A stretch of DNA of 64,000 nucleotides, taken from contig NC_086355.1 in assembly GCF_036324505.1 (NCBI RefSeq), positions 484,901 through 548,900 of the forward strand, read 5' to 3'. The position numbers and the translations under genes were made by a program. This DNA is from Eleginops maclovinus (Eukaryota; Chordata; Actinopteri; Perciformes; Eleginopidae). Below are positions 1 through 21,085 of this stretch, piece after piece; positions within the stretch are counted from its first letter, which is position 1; every line of letters starts with the position of its first letter. The notes below the pieces were generated by a model. It ran no database searches, was not told the origin of the DNA, and saw only the letters and a list, made by a program, of their open reading frames with translations.

Positions 1-5
1 GCGCT

Positions 6-33
6 AGTGTTCCATAGTGATGTCACTATGTTC
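6..33. repeat. 28-bp sequence shared by both ends of the window (second copy 63973-64000)
   Basis: Bases 6-33 equal 63973-64000 exactly, in the same orientation; the first three bases GCG also align with 63968-63970. The core CATAGTGATGTCACTATG is an 18-bp hairpin (8-bp arms). The right copy is cut by the window edge, so the match may be longer. Confidence 0.85.
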
Positions 34-89
34 AGGAAGAAAACAAAGGAGAAGGAAACATGTAAAGATATTATGTTGTTGTATTTCAG

Positions 90-9449
<9,360 letters not shown>

Positions 9450-9513
9450 ACTCCCCCAGAAAGTGGAAGAGGTGCTGGTCGTCTTCAGCCTGAGCAGGAG
9501 AAGCAAACCCACA

Positions 9514-9519
9514 AATAAA
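9514..9519 (+). terminator. Proximal mylk poly(A) signal AATAAA
   Basis: AATAAA lies 65 bp after the stop codon of mylk. It would give a very short 3' UTR; a second AATAAA with a GT-rich sequence downstream lies at 13987. Confidence 0.6.
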
Positions 9520-12414
9520 AGATCGCTATTGGAGGAGCAGGAAGCCACGGTTTGTCCTGAGTATCAACACCAGAAAAATGTAACCTCACCCCCTGCCAAC
9601 AAAACAGACTTTATTCAAAACAGACATTTTACGTTATTTCATCTTATAAGCCCCACCCCTCGCAGGTTAGCCTCTGCTCATTGGTGGGTTTCCCCTCATA
9701 GATTATTTCATTACTCCTTCTTAAATACTGTATGTATAATTGAAACAGGGTACTTGAGTTTTCTTACCATTTTTAGATCCTTTTTATCTAGAAAGTCTCA
9801 CAATCTCAATTGAAAGTAAAGGATGTTTCGGTGATTCAGATGGTTTCTTCTCCGCCCGATGCTTCCCCTAGCAGGGGCCGGTAGTCTGTCTGTAATCCTG
9901 CTGACAAACTGAGTCAAATATCTCCTCATTTTAAATAAGCACTTATATCAGTAAAAAGCAGTCAATATGAATGAAGGTTAGACACTGAGCAACAGCTGGT
10001 GATGAACTGAGCAAGAAGAAGACAGATCCAAATATTGCATCATTTTCTACAGAGATGTTTGTTAAGAAGCGTACACATATTTAAGGCCTGGTTTTTATCT
10101 GTGCTTTGTGGGGTACAAACATGCGGAAGAGGATTAAGGCCACGTGTGATTTTTAAGATGTTACATCTGACCATAAGAGTAGGGTAGGGTTAGACAGAAT
10201 TGACCTGATTTTTCTTTTCTACGTGATTTGGACTGTGTTCTGCACATATAAACACATCATTGACTTGTGTTAAGATCCTAAAACAATCCCCATTGGCCCT
10301 GATCCTCTTCCGTACAAGCAAGAAATTCAGTTTATGGGGAATAGGGCATGGACGAAGTAACCGTATTTCTACTTTCAGAGTAAGTAATGAGGTAGTACAA
10401 CTGAGATACAGAAAGCCCAGTATCGTGTTTCAGCTCTATACCGGAAACAGTCTGAAGAGTTGTCAGTCCTGAAGTAAAGCTAAAGAAATGTGAAAATACA
10501 TTTAATAAATACTCAGTTACTCCTCCCAGCGTTCCCTCCTCAGAGACTCAGGAGCTGTAGTTGCGTTGACAGGCTTTAGCTCTTTTATAACCGAACCATG
10601 AAGAATAATGTACTGTATGAGAAGCAGACTTTACTCCAGTCCAGGTGAGGAACAAGCTGGTACTGTGCGATGGAAACCCGATGAAGGCCGATTTCTATTC
10701 ACAGAGTTCGATCACTAAACCAAAACGAGGCTCGCTGTGAACCTCCAATGACTCGAACAACACGGCAGGAGACGCTGAACAGCAGGTTAGCACGTTAGCA
10801 CTGAAGCTAACGGTGTGGTGAAGAGAAAACGTTCAATATTTAGTTTTATTACCTAAAGATAATCAGATTTAAGAGATCAAGTGAGCAGGGTGAGCTGTGA
10901 GGAGGACATCACAACTGTTTAAGCCTTCAGAATGTTTCACAAATCAGTGGAGAAATTACAAAAACATGAATCAGTCGAAATAATCATTAATCAATTCTCA
11001 CGTGTCAGTTAACTTCTGCTTGTTAGTAACTAGCTCATTGTTTTTTGAAGCGAGTGAAATAATACAAGCGAATGGACCAGAACTAACAAACACATTGATA
11101 TGAATCTTAATGAAAATAAGAAGTAGCCTTGAAGCTAACTTTGGATGGCGTGCTAACTAACATTTGATGGCTAATTTCAGCTGGACTCCTGTTAGCTCTC
11201 TGGCTAATAGAAATGCGCTTACTTTAGTGGATACGGTTTCTGGGGGGAAAACCACGAATATGTGGATTAATAAGAACTTAGAGTGTTTGACTGGATGCAG
11301 CCGTAAAGCCAACAGTAAAATAACGACCTTTATGATGAGAAACAAATATTTTTAGCTTACATCGTTACTGATGTTAGCCTACAAGCTAATACACCTTTGT
11401 TGTCAATAGCTCACAAGTCAGATCCTGTTCCTGAACAAACATCAGCTAATGTGAAGAGTGGATTCATACAGTAGTTAGCTTAGTAGCTAATGTTAGCCCG
11501 CTGTGATGGTAGCAGTTCATTCATTGTTAGCATTCTTGATGTTAGCCTCTGATGAAACATGCATTATTTTTCTACCTTGAAGCAGTTTAAGTAATAGTTT
11601 GGTAACAGGTAGAGGTTAAGCTAACTTCGCAGCATAGGGTTTCTGGCTGATGAAGTCCTCCAGATTAAAACAGTGTTGTGTCACAACGACTTTAAGTGCC
11701 TTAAATATAAAGTGGGCGAACTCTGTGAATAAGTGGCGGAGGATGAGGACCAGCATGTGATGAAACAGTTATCCCCTTTGCATCTGCCGTGTGTGAGAAG
11801 AGTCGTCGGTGTGTTTCTTCTCTTCTGTGTGAGCACTTTTCTTATCCTGTTTGTATTTTTGACTTCGACAGCAGCTAACGTCACCTCTGCCTTAAACCCA
11901 GTTCGCCTTAATGCAACTCCGGGACACTTCCAATTCCCGTCCAGCCGGGTTTACATTTTCTACCACACATTTGTGACATTGTTCTTTCGGCTGCCAGAAA
12001 AACACGTTGGTTGAAGATGATTCCCTTAACCCTGAACATGTTCTTCTAGATCACAGAGTTTCTGAACTTAACAGTCCACAATGAAGTTGAGAAGCAGCAG
12101 TAAAACCGGCTGGAGGAACATTTTGAGAAGGGACCAAAATGCAGAGCAGAGCAAAAACACTAGTACGGAGCTCTGTTAGCAAAGACAAACCATCTTCTTA
12201 AATGTGCTTATAGTATCTTGCTATCCCTTTTTCTCATGTAGTAGTAAGGAGACAATATCCCAATTAAATCTGTTTTTATTTTAAAAGATTGGAAGATACA
12301 GATCTCATCATTTCATTGAAATCCCAAAAGGAATATTCTCGTTATTACACTTTAATGGATCTCTTGATTGACTTTCTCCCCAGTTTTAGAAAAACCTCAT
12401 ATTTATGATAAGTG
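9520..12414. other. No gene seen: mylk 3' flank or long 3' UTR
   Basis: AT-rich sequence without a convincing exon. Short reading frames here (for example 11733-12014, a 93-residue frame with a hydrophobic stretch) lack recognisable domains and have no supporting splice structure. Many GCTAAC/GTTAGC words occur, common in teleost intergenic DNA. Confidence 0.6.
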
Positions 12415-12418
12415 TTAA

Positions 12419-13040
12419 AGGTGCCACAGAATGGAAAACGGTATTCACCTTGGCAGAGTGGAATAAGGAGAGCTCGGTACACTGAGCTGACATACCGTGA
12501 ACCTCAAACACCGTGTTTCCTCCTTCACGTGCAAATCTTGAATATGCGTATCACAGCGGCACAACGGGGAGTTACAACACTCCCTGTGGGTGACACACGG
12601 TAGTCCAGCCCCACATCTGCACACAGCAGCTGCTGGAAACACAAACGCTAACACTCACCACTCCGTAACCCTATTCTCCAATCTCCGACCGACTGGCTGT
12701 TCTTCAGATCATCGGTTTCCTCCTCCGATAAAGACTCAGACATGTGAGGTTGATGCCAACAGCCTCCATGGTTCATCTCTCACAGTTTCACGTACTTCAC
12801 TTACTTCTGTGGGCTCTGAGGCAGCCATGGAATGCTCATGTAAACCAGCCAATCAGAGCAGAGCTAGTCATCATTATTTAAATGAGCCCCAAATAATTCA
12901 GCTCGTTTCATTCTGGGACCCAATCATAGGGTAGTAAACGGGCCTGTGAAACATCTGGACATGTTTTGGATCAACCAAAGTTAAATACCTTCTTTGTAGA
13001 GAACACTTTGAATACCAGATGGATCCGTTCTGTGGCCCCT
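12419..13040. mobile_element. TTAA-flanked non-autonomous DNA transposon (MITE)
   Basis: TTAA at 12415-12418 and 13041-13044 flank about 622 bp whose ends are inverted: AGGTGCCACAGAATGG on the left against AGGGGCCACAGAACGG on the reverse of the right, 14 of 16 matching. A TTAA target is typical of piggyBac and Kolobok superfamilies. No transposase is present. The interior resembles a MITE I recall as widespread in fish, but the superfamily is not settled by sequence alone. Confidence 0.75.
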
Positions 13041-13986
13041 TTAAAACATCTACCCTCATTTTGTATGGATATTGTCATTTTGCAAATGACTCAGAGTTCT
13101 TCTGTTTACGTTGCATCTCAAAATGATAGGACCCAAACTCGAAGCTTAAAGAAACAAACAGTATTTTGTATTAAATATTACGAAGCTGTGAGATCCCGTT
13201 ATGTTAAGGCCTTCTTAAGGATTTTATAATATGACAAACACAAGATCTCCTAATTCTGAGTTTGATAAATCAACTTGGACAATTCAGTGCAAATCCCCGA
13301 AAATCTGCAAACATTACCTTTAATTTAAAGTCTCACTGTCATGAGGAGTCACAAGGATCTTGGTATCGATACAAAAAAACAATTTGATGATAGAAAAAGT
13401 TTCTGATTCATCTCAAAGTGAAAAGTTCTCAACAGGTAATAAATAGAAGTGAAGAGTGGTAGACACCGGACGGGATTGGAGTGTCTCCGGAGTTAACACA
13501 CAGTTTGGTTGCCGCTAATGTCGAAGTCGTTCCTTTTGAATATTCTTTGTTTGCCACATTCCAGCCGTTTGTTTGTGCTTTAAAACATTATTTAAAGGCT
13601 TCAGGGCTGATCCACCAAAGAGAATTCACAGGTGTGTGTGTGTGTGTGTGTGATCCATCTAATGTTTCAAACGTACCTGGGCCTGTTTGTGTGTTTGCTA
13701 GTACTTTGTTTCTACGAATGTTTTATTTTAGACCTATTTAAAGCACAGATTCATAATTCTAATATGATCATTGAGCATCCGTCTTCTTGGAGGTCTTCTC
13801 GACAGCACTTAATTTGTCACCATTTGTACAACTAAACCAAGCAGTGGACTCACTCCTAGACTGGTTTGTTTTTGTATTAGATGTATGTAGATTATACTTC
13901 TCTCATTTTTATAAATATATATCAGTTTGATGAACTGTAGATGACATGTATGAGAACACTACGACTGTAGTAACTCACAGAACTCT

Positions 13987-13992
13987 AATAAA
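13987..13992 (+). terminator. Possible distal poly(A) signal
   Basis: AATAAA is followed about 20 bp later by GCTGTGGTGTGTTC, a GT-rich downstream element. The preceding few hundred bases are AT-rich and UTR-like. It could end a 4.5-kb mylk 3' UTR; the intervening MITE at 12.4-13.0 kb would then lie within the UTR. Confidence 0.4.
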
Positions 13993-14641
13993 TCTATCAC
14001 CAAACCAAAGCTGTGGTGTGTTCATAATGATCCTGTGTGTGATGCATGAAGTACACTGAATATTGGTCATCTGCTAATGTTTCGTTCTAAACGTGTGACT
14101 CTTTCTGCAGGATGGAGTCCAAAACTAACTTTGTTTACGGGTTATTAAAGTACATCGTATTCTAGCATCACCTGAAACACAACTTCGAGGTCGGGTTTAA
14201 GAAAGCGTGTGGTAGTAACATCCATCATTCAAAACAACGAAGTCACAAACCTTTTTATTTACATTACGAAGCTGTGAGATCTCGGTATTTGGTCAGAGGT
14301 CTGGTCAGACAGCAGAGACAGCTTACGGAGAATAAATAGGGGGTGGATGTCCGGGGGGTCTGCGGGGGACGAGTGGCAGGCAGCAGGCTGACACTGAGAC
14401 TGAGATTTCTGATCCTTTCTTTTACTCTCCTTTTTTCTGGAGAGGAAGTAAAGGAACCGGAGCTCTGGATCTATTTGTTGAGGTGTGATATCTGACTCAC
14501 AGCTTTAAGACATGAAGACACTATTATTTTAATGCAGGATCTTCACCGGAAAGTGGGCGGGGCTTAATTTAGACCAGAAGTGGCGTTAGCGCCTCATGCT
14601 GTGTTACTGTAGAAAAAGCTCTGTTTATGTTACCCGTGAGA

Positions 14642-15150
14642 TACACACTGCCTGGCCAAAAAAAGGTCCCCCTCTAGTATCCGTTGGACCGTCTTCAGCT
14701 TCACGGCACGCATTCTCTGTGGCATCGTTTCCCCGAGCTTCTGCAACGTCTCAACATTTATTTCTGTCATTAATTGTTGATCTTGTGTTGATGACGGGAG
14801 ATTCAGACCACTGATCAAAGTCTTCTCCAGCACACCCCAAAGACTCTCAATGGGGTTCAGGTCTGGACTCTGGGGGGGCCGATCCATGTGTGAAGTGATG
14901 TCTCATGCTCCCTGAACCACTCTCTCACAGTCTGAGCCCGATGGATCCTGGCATTGTCCTCTTGGAACATGCCCGCTCCATCAGGGGAGAAGAGATCCAT
15001 GGATGGAATAACATGTCCTTCAGGATATTCAGAGAGTCAGCTGACCTCATTCTTTGGGTTGCTGAACCTAGACCAGACCAACTGCAGCAGCCCCAGATCA
15101 TAGCCCTGCCCCCACAGGCTGGGGACCTTTCTTTTGGCCGGGCTGTGTAT
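14642..15150 (-). mobile_element. Deleted Tc1-type transposon carrying only the catalytic C-terminal half
   Basis: Inverted ends: left ACACTGCCTGGCC then an A run and GGTCCCC; reverse of the right end ACACAGCCCGGCC then AAAAGAAAGGTCCCC; TA occurs at both borders. On the minus strand the interior encodes [13 protein letters not shown] and then, after a one-base frame change, [16 protein letters not shown] and the following C-terminal tail, the second-Asp and Glu regions of a Tc1 transposase. The DNA-binding half and first catalytic Asp are missing, so it is dead. Confidence 0.85.
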
Positions 15151-15252
15151 ATTTCCTCATTTGAAAGTGTTTCGGAGGTATAACTGCCATTTTGCTTCTC
15201 TTGTGTTGGTTTAGCACTTCTCCTTTTTGTGTGTTTTGAAGATCATTATCTA

Positions 15253-15922
15253 TCTGGATGGATGGAAGGATGGATGGATGGATGGATGGATGGAAGGATG
15301 GATGGATGGATGGATGGAAGGAAGGATGGATGGATGGATGGAAGGATGGATGGAAGGATGGATGGATGGATGGATGGAAGGAAGGATGGATGGATGGATG
15401 GATGGATGGATGGATGGAAGGATGGATGGATGGATGGATGGATGGAAGGATGGATGGAAGGATGGATGGATGGATGGAAGATCATTATCTATCTGGATGG
15501 ATGGAAGGATGGATGGATGGATGGAAGGATGGATGGAAGGATGGAAGGATGGATGGAAGGATGGATGGATGGAAGGATGGATGGATGGAAGGATGGATGG
15601 GAGGATGGATGGAAGGATGGAAGGATGGATGGATGGATGGATGGAAGGATGGATGGAAGGATGGAAGGATGGATGGATGGATGGATGGATGGATGGATGG
15701 AAGATCATTATCTATCTGGATGGATGGAAGGATGGATGGATGGATGGATGGATGGATGGATGGATGGATGGAAGGATGGATGGAAGGATGGAAGAATGGA
15801 TGGATGGATGGAAGGATGGATGGAAGGATGGATGGATGGATGGATGGATGGAAGGATGGATGGAAGGATGGAAGAATGGATGGATGGATGGAAGGATGGA
15901 TGGATGGATGGATGGATGGAAG
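15253..15922. repeat. (ATGG/AAGG)n tetranucleotide array in three blocks
   Basis: About 670 bp of ATGG with interspersed AAGG units. A spacer GATCATTATCTATCTGG occurs before the first block (15240) and again at 15480 and 15703, so the array grew by duplication of about 230-bp blocks as well as by slippage. Long Met-Asp-Gly-Trp and His-Pro-Ser-Ile frames are artefacts. Confidence 0.95.
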
Positions 15923-16811
15923 ATCAGTGTTGGGCCCGTTCAGAAGACGTGTCGGTACAAACACTAGAGCACCAGGTGTGGATTTTTCTGCCACTAAGAA
16001 CAGACTTAAATTGAATATTTCCTGCAGAGTGTTTTCATAAATCAGTATTTTAAAATACAAAGCAGAGTTCTGTCATACACCAAAGGACAGCTGTGACGTT
16101 GTTTTCACATACTCACCGTTCAAGTTGCTTTGAATATTGTTTTGTCTTGTTTGTGCAAGTTGAGCGTTCTGTGTATTGCGCCTTTGTACAGCAGCACAAT
16201 GTAAAAAACAAATGTGCTTTGGGAAAACAACAGCGGTCAGTGTACGGGGAGTTAATGAGGTCACCTGAGAGCAGCTCGTTTAGCAGCTCTCATTAAGGCC
16301 GGAGCTCATTATTCCACAGAGTCCAAGCTGCAACTCATTAACCACAAACATCATTTCATCATCTGCAGGATGTGTTTACCGCCCTGACCTCTGCCCTGCA
16401 GGCATCTCATGGCTGGGAGTGACATCTCAGTTCTTCTGTACATATATGTGCTGTTTGAGAGCCAATATTTTGTATGTTAAAATGCACTCTAAACACCGGA
16501 TGGTGCATGATACCGGTCACATCGTTGAGTGTCATCGCCAGACACTTCTCACTGTCAACCACATCTCGGCTACATCACAAAAGCTAACAAACTGCGATTG
16601 TTTCTGTTAGCCGGTATTTGACTGTAAAAGTCGGTCGAAGTCCGGCAAATATTAATCTCTCTGGTCCTGTTGTACAGAAAGAAATAGCACAATTTAAAAG
16701 TACTTTGAATAGATGAATCAGCACCCGAGTTTATGTCAAACACGCCTTTATGATTCTTAAATGTTTTAGTTCAGCGGGATCCACATATTAACACTACGTT
16801 CTGAAGTAAAG

Positions 16812-18566
16812 AGCTGTTGGGCTATAAAGGAACTACAGCACGGTCACATGACTTCACGTCACCACCGCTAAGCTAAAGGAGGCTAATGTTGGGCTATAAA
16901 GGAACTACAGCACGGTCACATGACTCCACGTCACCACCGCTAAGCTAAAGGAGGCTAATGTTGGGCTATAAAGGAACTACAGCACGGTCACATGACTTCA
17001 CGTCACCACCGCTAAGCTAAAGGAGGCTAATGTTGGGCTATAGAGGAACTACAGCACGGTCACATGACTTCACGTCACCACGCTAAGCTAAAGGAGGCTA
17101 ATGTTGGGCTATAGAGGAACTACAGCACAGTCACATGACTTCACGTCACCACGCTAAGCTAAAGGAGGCTAATGTTGGGCTATAGAGGAACTACAGCACG
17201 GTCACATGACTTCACGTCTCCACGCTAAGCTAAAGGAGGCTAATGTTGGGCTATAGAGGAACTACAGCACAGTCACATGACTTCACGTCTCCACCGCTAA
17301 GCTAAAGGAGGCTAATGTTGGGCTATAGAGGAACTACAGCACGGTCACATGACTTCACGTCACCACGCTAAGCTAAAGGAGGCTAATGTTGGGCTATAAA
17401 GTAACTACAGCACGGTCACATGACTTCAGGTCTCCACCGCTAAGCTAAAGGAGGCTAATGTTGGGCTATAGAGGAACTACAGCACAGTCACATGACTTCA
17501 CGTCACCACGCTAAGCTAAAGGAGGCTAATGTTGGGCTATAGAGGAACTACAGCACGGTCACATGACTTCACGTCCACTCGCAAGCTAGCTAAAGGAGGC
17601 TAATGGTTGGGCTATAGAGGAACTACAGCACAGTCACATGACTTCACGTCACCACGCTAAGCTAAAGGAGGCTAATGTTGGGGCTATAGAGGAACTACAG
17701 CACGGTCACATGACTTCACCGTCACCACCGCTAAGCTAAAGGAGGCTAATGTTGGGCTATAAAGGAACTACAGCACGGTCACATGACTTCACGTCACCAC
17801 TCGCTAAGCTAAAGGAGGCTAATGTTGGGCTATAGAGGAACTACAGCACAGTCACATGACTTCACGTCACCACGCTAAGCTAAAGGAGGCTAATGTTGGG
17901 CTTAAAGGAACTACAGCACAGTCACATGACTTCACGTCACCACGCTAAGCTAAAGGAGGCTAATGTTGGGCTATAGAGGAACTACAGCACGGTCACATGA
18001 CTTCACGTCACCACGCTAAGCTAAAGGAGGCTAATGTTGGGCTATAAAGGAACTACAGCACGGTCACATGACTTCACGTCACCACCGCTAAGCTAAAGGA
18101 GGCTAATGTTGGGCTATAAAGGAACTACAGCACGGTCACATGACTTCACGTCACCACGCTAAGCTAAAGGAGGCTAATGTTGGGCTATAAAGGAACTACA
18201 GCACGGTCACATGACTTCACGTCTCCACGCTAAGCTAAAGGAGGCTAATGTTGGGCTATAAAGGAACTACAGCACGGTCACATGACTTCACGTCACCACC
18301 GCTAAGCTAAAGGAGGCTAATGTTGGGCTATAGAGGAACTACAGCACGGTCACATGACTTCACGTCACCACGCTAAGCTAAAGGAGGCTAATGTTGGGCT
18401 ATAGAGGAACTACAGCACGGTCACATGACTTCACGTCTCCACCGCTAAGCTAAAGGAGGCTAATGTTGGGCTATAAATGAACTACAGCACGGTCACATGA
18501 CTTCACGTCACCACCGCTAAGCTAAAGGAGGCTAATGTTGGGCTATAAATGAACTAGAGCACGGTC
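16812..18566. repeat. Tandem satellite, 71-72 bp unit, about 24 copies
   Basis: Unit order: GGGCTATAAAGGAACTACAG, CACGGTCACATGACTTCACG, TCACCACCGCTAAGCTAAAG, GAGGCTAATGTT. Copies differ by single substitutions (TATAAA/TATAGA, CACGG/CACAG, TCACC/TCTCC) and one-base indels in the CACCGCTAAG segment. The unit has TATAAA, TCACATGA and CACGTCA-type motifs. No reading frame is maintained, so this is non-coding DNA. Confidence 0.95.
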
Positions 18567-19700
18567 ACAGCTACTCCAGACAGGGGGACAGGAAGACTCA
18601 TTCCTGCACCACTCTGCAAACAGCTCTGTTGTGGCCCGGTGTTTGAGAGAGGGGTAAAGTGTGTGTTTTTATTCATAATGAGTATTTTTGCACAATAACC
18701 GTTAAAGACGGATGCTTGTAATATAATGAAATGTCACTAAGGATCACGTCGATCCCGAATACGTGAAAGATTGTGTTTTTTTAATTGAATTACATTTTTG
18801 CTTTTTCCTGAATGTTAATTGGTTGTTGAATTTGCTAAGGAAGTGAACAGATGCTTACCCTGCCAGCGGCCAACGGCACATTCCTCCTTTAACACATTAT
18901 ATTCTGACTCAAAACCAAACATCATCCAGCAAATAGGAGGATAAAGAGACAGTTTGAACCTTTCTATGGTTTCACATTTGGTTTTAATAACCGTACATCT
19001 GTTATGGTTTTCTATCCTTTCTCTGGTGGTTTCGTGTCTCGTTTTTGGAGGTTTTATTTATAATTTAGACATATTCAATTCTTTGTAGGCCTTTCTGTGG
19101 ATTTTGAGATGATAGGCATCTTTAATGGTGATTGGTTTTTAATTCAAGTCATTTTGCATCTTTTGGTTTCGTTTGACATTTGTTAGTTTGCATCTCTGTA
19201 GGTGATTTTCCATCCATTTATATGGGAGTTTTTTCTTTTAATTCAGACAAATTTCATCTCTTTGTGGAGGTTTTTGTGGAATTTTTAGACGACTGGCATC
19301 TTTTTCCATCTGATTGGGTTGGGTCTGCATCTGTTTTGAGTTTGGTTGTTTTTCTCTTGGACATTGCAACCCAACAAATGTCTTGTCTCCTCCTTGGTGA
19401 AAAATGTATTTTATAGTGACCAGGTGACTTTACAGCACGTCTGATACCTGAACATCAAACTAAATTAATTTCTGAATTAATCAAAGGAAAGCTTTAACTA
19501 TTTACTATTTTAAGATGGCTATGTTGATTTTACATTCACTTACATTGACCTATAACCTCCCATTCATCATGATGTGATTGGCCCTGAGCTCCATGGAGGA
19601 CGAAGGAGGCTGATAAAAGCAGCTCTCCTCACAGCTTCTTGCTCACTGAGAAGCAGCTTCTGTCTCTGCATGCTTCATCATACATTATGTTGTAGTTAGT
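18567..19700. other. No gene seen
   Basis: AT-rich sequence with TTTGG/TTTTGGTTTC-like low-complexity words around 18960-19400. A 78-residue frame at 19180-19416 has no recognisable domain. Confidence 0.5.
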
Positions 19701-19704
19701 GATG

Positions 19705-20760
19705 TGTACACAGCTGGATGCAGCTCAGTTTCCGATCCTCACTGAGAGGCTGTTCCGGCCTGTCTATCCCTCACTGTAAAGATATGAACGTCCTAAAAAT
19801 GAATGATGTGATATTCATGTGTTTGTTTCAACAGGTGGATTCATGTTCTAAGTTCTCCTTGATGATGTTTCTGGGTTCATGATCCATTATATCTATATAT
19901 ATACCTCCTGATGTTAATGACATGTTGTGGAGGTTCCTGGTATATGTTAACATTAATGTCTAAACAGCTGGATTCAGGTCTGTTTCTCTCCATGCTTCCC
20001 GTCCATCGTGGTGCTTTTGCTGCTGGATTTGAACTCATTTCCCTTTTGATAAGGTCGTACATATAGCCGCTCTTGAAATCATTGTGATAAGTTGTTGCTT
20101 TTGGTAACAGGTGGATTCAGGTGTGTTTCTCCTGTGTTTGGTGTTCACTGACTGTATGATTAACTTTATACCCGCACTAAAATTCCCTAATCATTGTAAT
20201 GTTGTATGGATTAACATTCATGTTTAACAGCTGGATCAACGTGTTTCTCGTTCACTCTATCTTTCTGATTCACTAAAGGACTCAATACATGTTCTTTATA
20301 TTGATGCTGTATCTACTAATGGCATATAAAGTGAGGTTAATGTTCCAACAGGTGGATTCAGGTGTGTTTCTCCTGTGGCTCGTGCTTTTTGTGATACTGT
20401 TAGTTTAATATTTCATTTATAAATGTTATTTTGAAGTCATATACAGTATATTCATGTTCTTTACTATATTGGTATATATGCAGGTTCATGTTTAAACAGC
20501 TGGATTCAGCTGTGCTCTCCTCTGAGGTGTCTGTCTTCATGATTCATTTAATATGTATTTATATTCTTTAAATTGATGTTACTGACATTACACTGTGGAT
20601 GTTACTGTATATATTAACAGGGGGATTCAGTCGTGTTTCTCATGTTTGGTTTCTGATTAATGGTGTTTATTATAGACTTATACTTATGTTGAGTGACTGT
20701 TACACATGTGATCATTCAGGTGGATTCAGTTTCTCCTCGTGTTCTTTATGATAATGTTCC
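19705..20760. repeat. Decayed tandem repeat, ~120-145 bp period, upstream of the olfactory receptor
   Basis: The motif AACAGSTGGATTCAG followed by a TGTGTTTCTCCTG-like stretch recurs at about 19708, 19831, 19963, 20106, 20226, 20347, 20494, 20616 and 20718. Between copies the sequence is AT-rich with ATGTT/TTAATG words. The copies have diverged strongly. Each recurring motif looks like a splice acceptor (TTAACAG followed by G or C), and the acceptor-like AACAG just before the receptor (about 21057-21061) resembles the same motif. Confidence 0.6.
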
Positions 20761-21085
20761 TGTTTCTGATTCATTTCACATAGTAATGTTATTTTATTGT
20801 AATATATTGTGATGTTTCTTATTTGACTGTTATTTGTATGAATGTTAACGTGTAAAACGGTCTCATTAATCTGGTGGCTGAAGTCTTGCAGATAAAGAGG
20901 TTTCTGATCATTTACTGTAAATATAATGTTTTATAGATGAATGATAATTAAATGAGTGTTCTAAATATTAATGTTCTATTATTAATACTGTATATGTCAA
21001 CCTTATTTAAAGTAATGTTATATTCTTTATTGAAATGTGTTTATAAATGATGTGTTAACAGGGTGTCTGCTGTTGGGGTCTCCAC

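Noticed and set aside
11733..12014. 93-residue frame with a hydrophobic segment after mylk
   Set aside because: No domain, no conserved start context and no splice evidence; chance length for AT-rich intergenic DNA.
15229..16060. Open frames rich in Trp-Met-Asp-Gly or His-Pro-Ser-Ile
   Set aside because: ATGG/AAGG tetranucleotide array.
16812..18566. CRISPR-like regular repeats
   Set aside because: Units are contiguous with no unique spacers, in a vertebrate context; this is a satellite.
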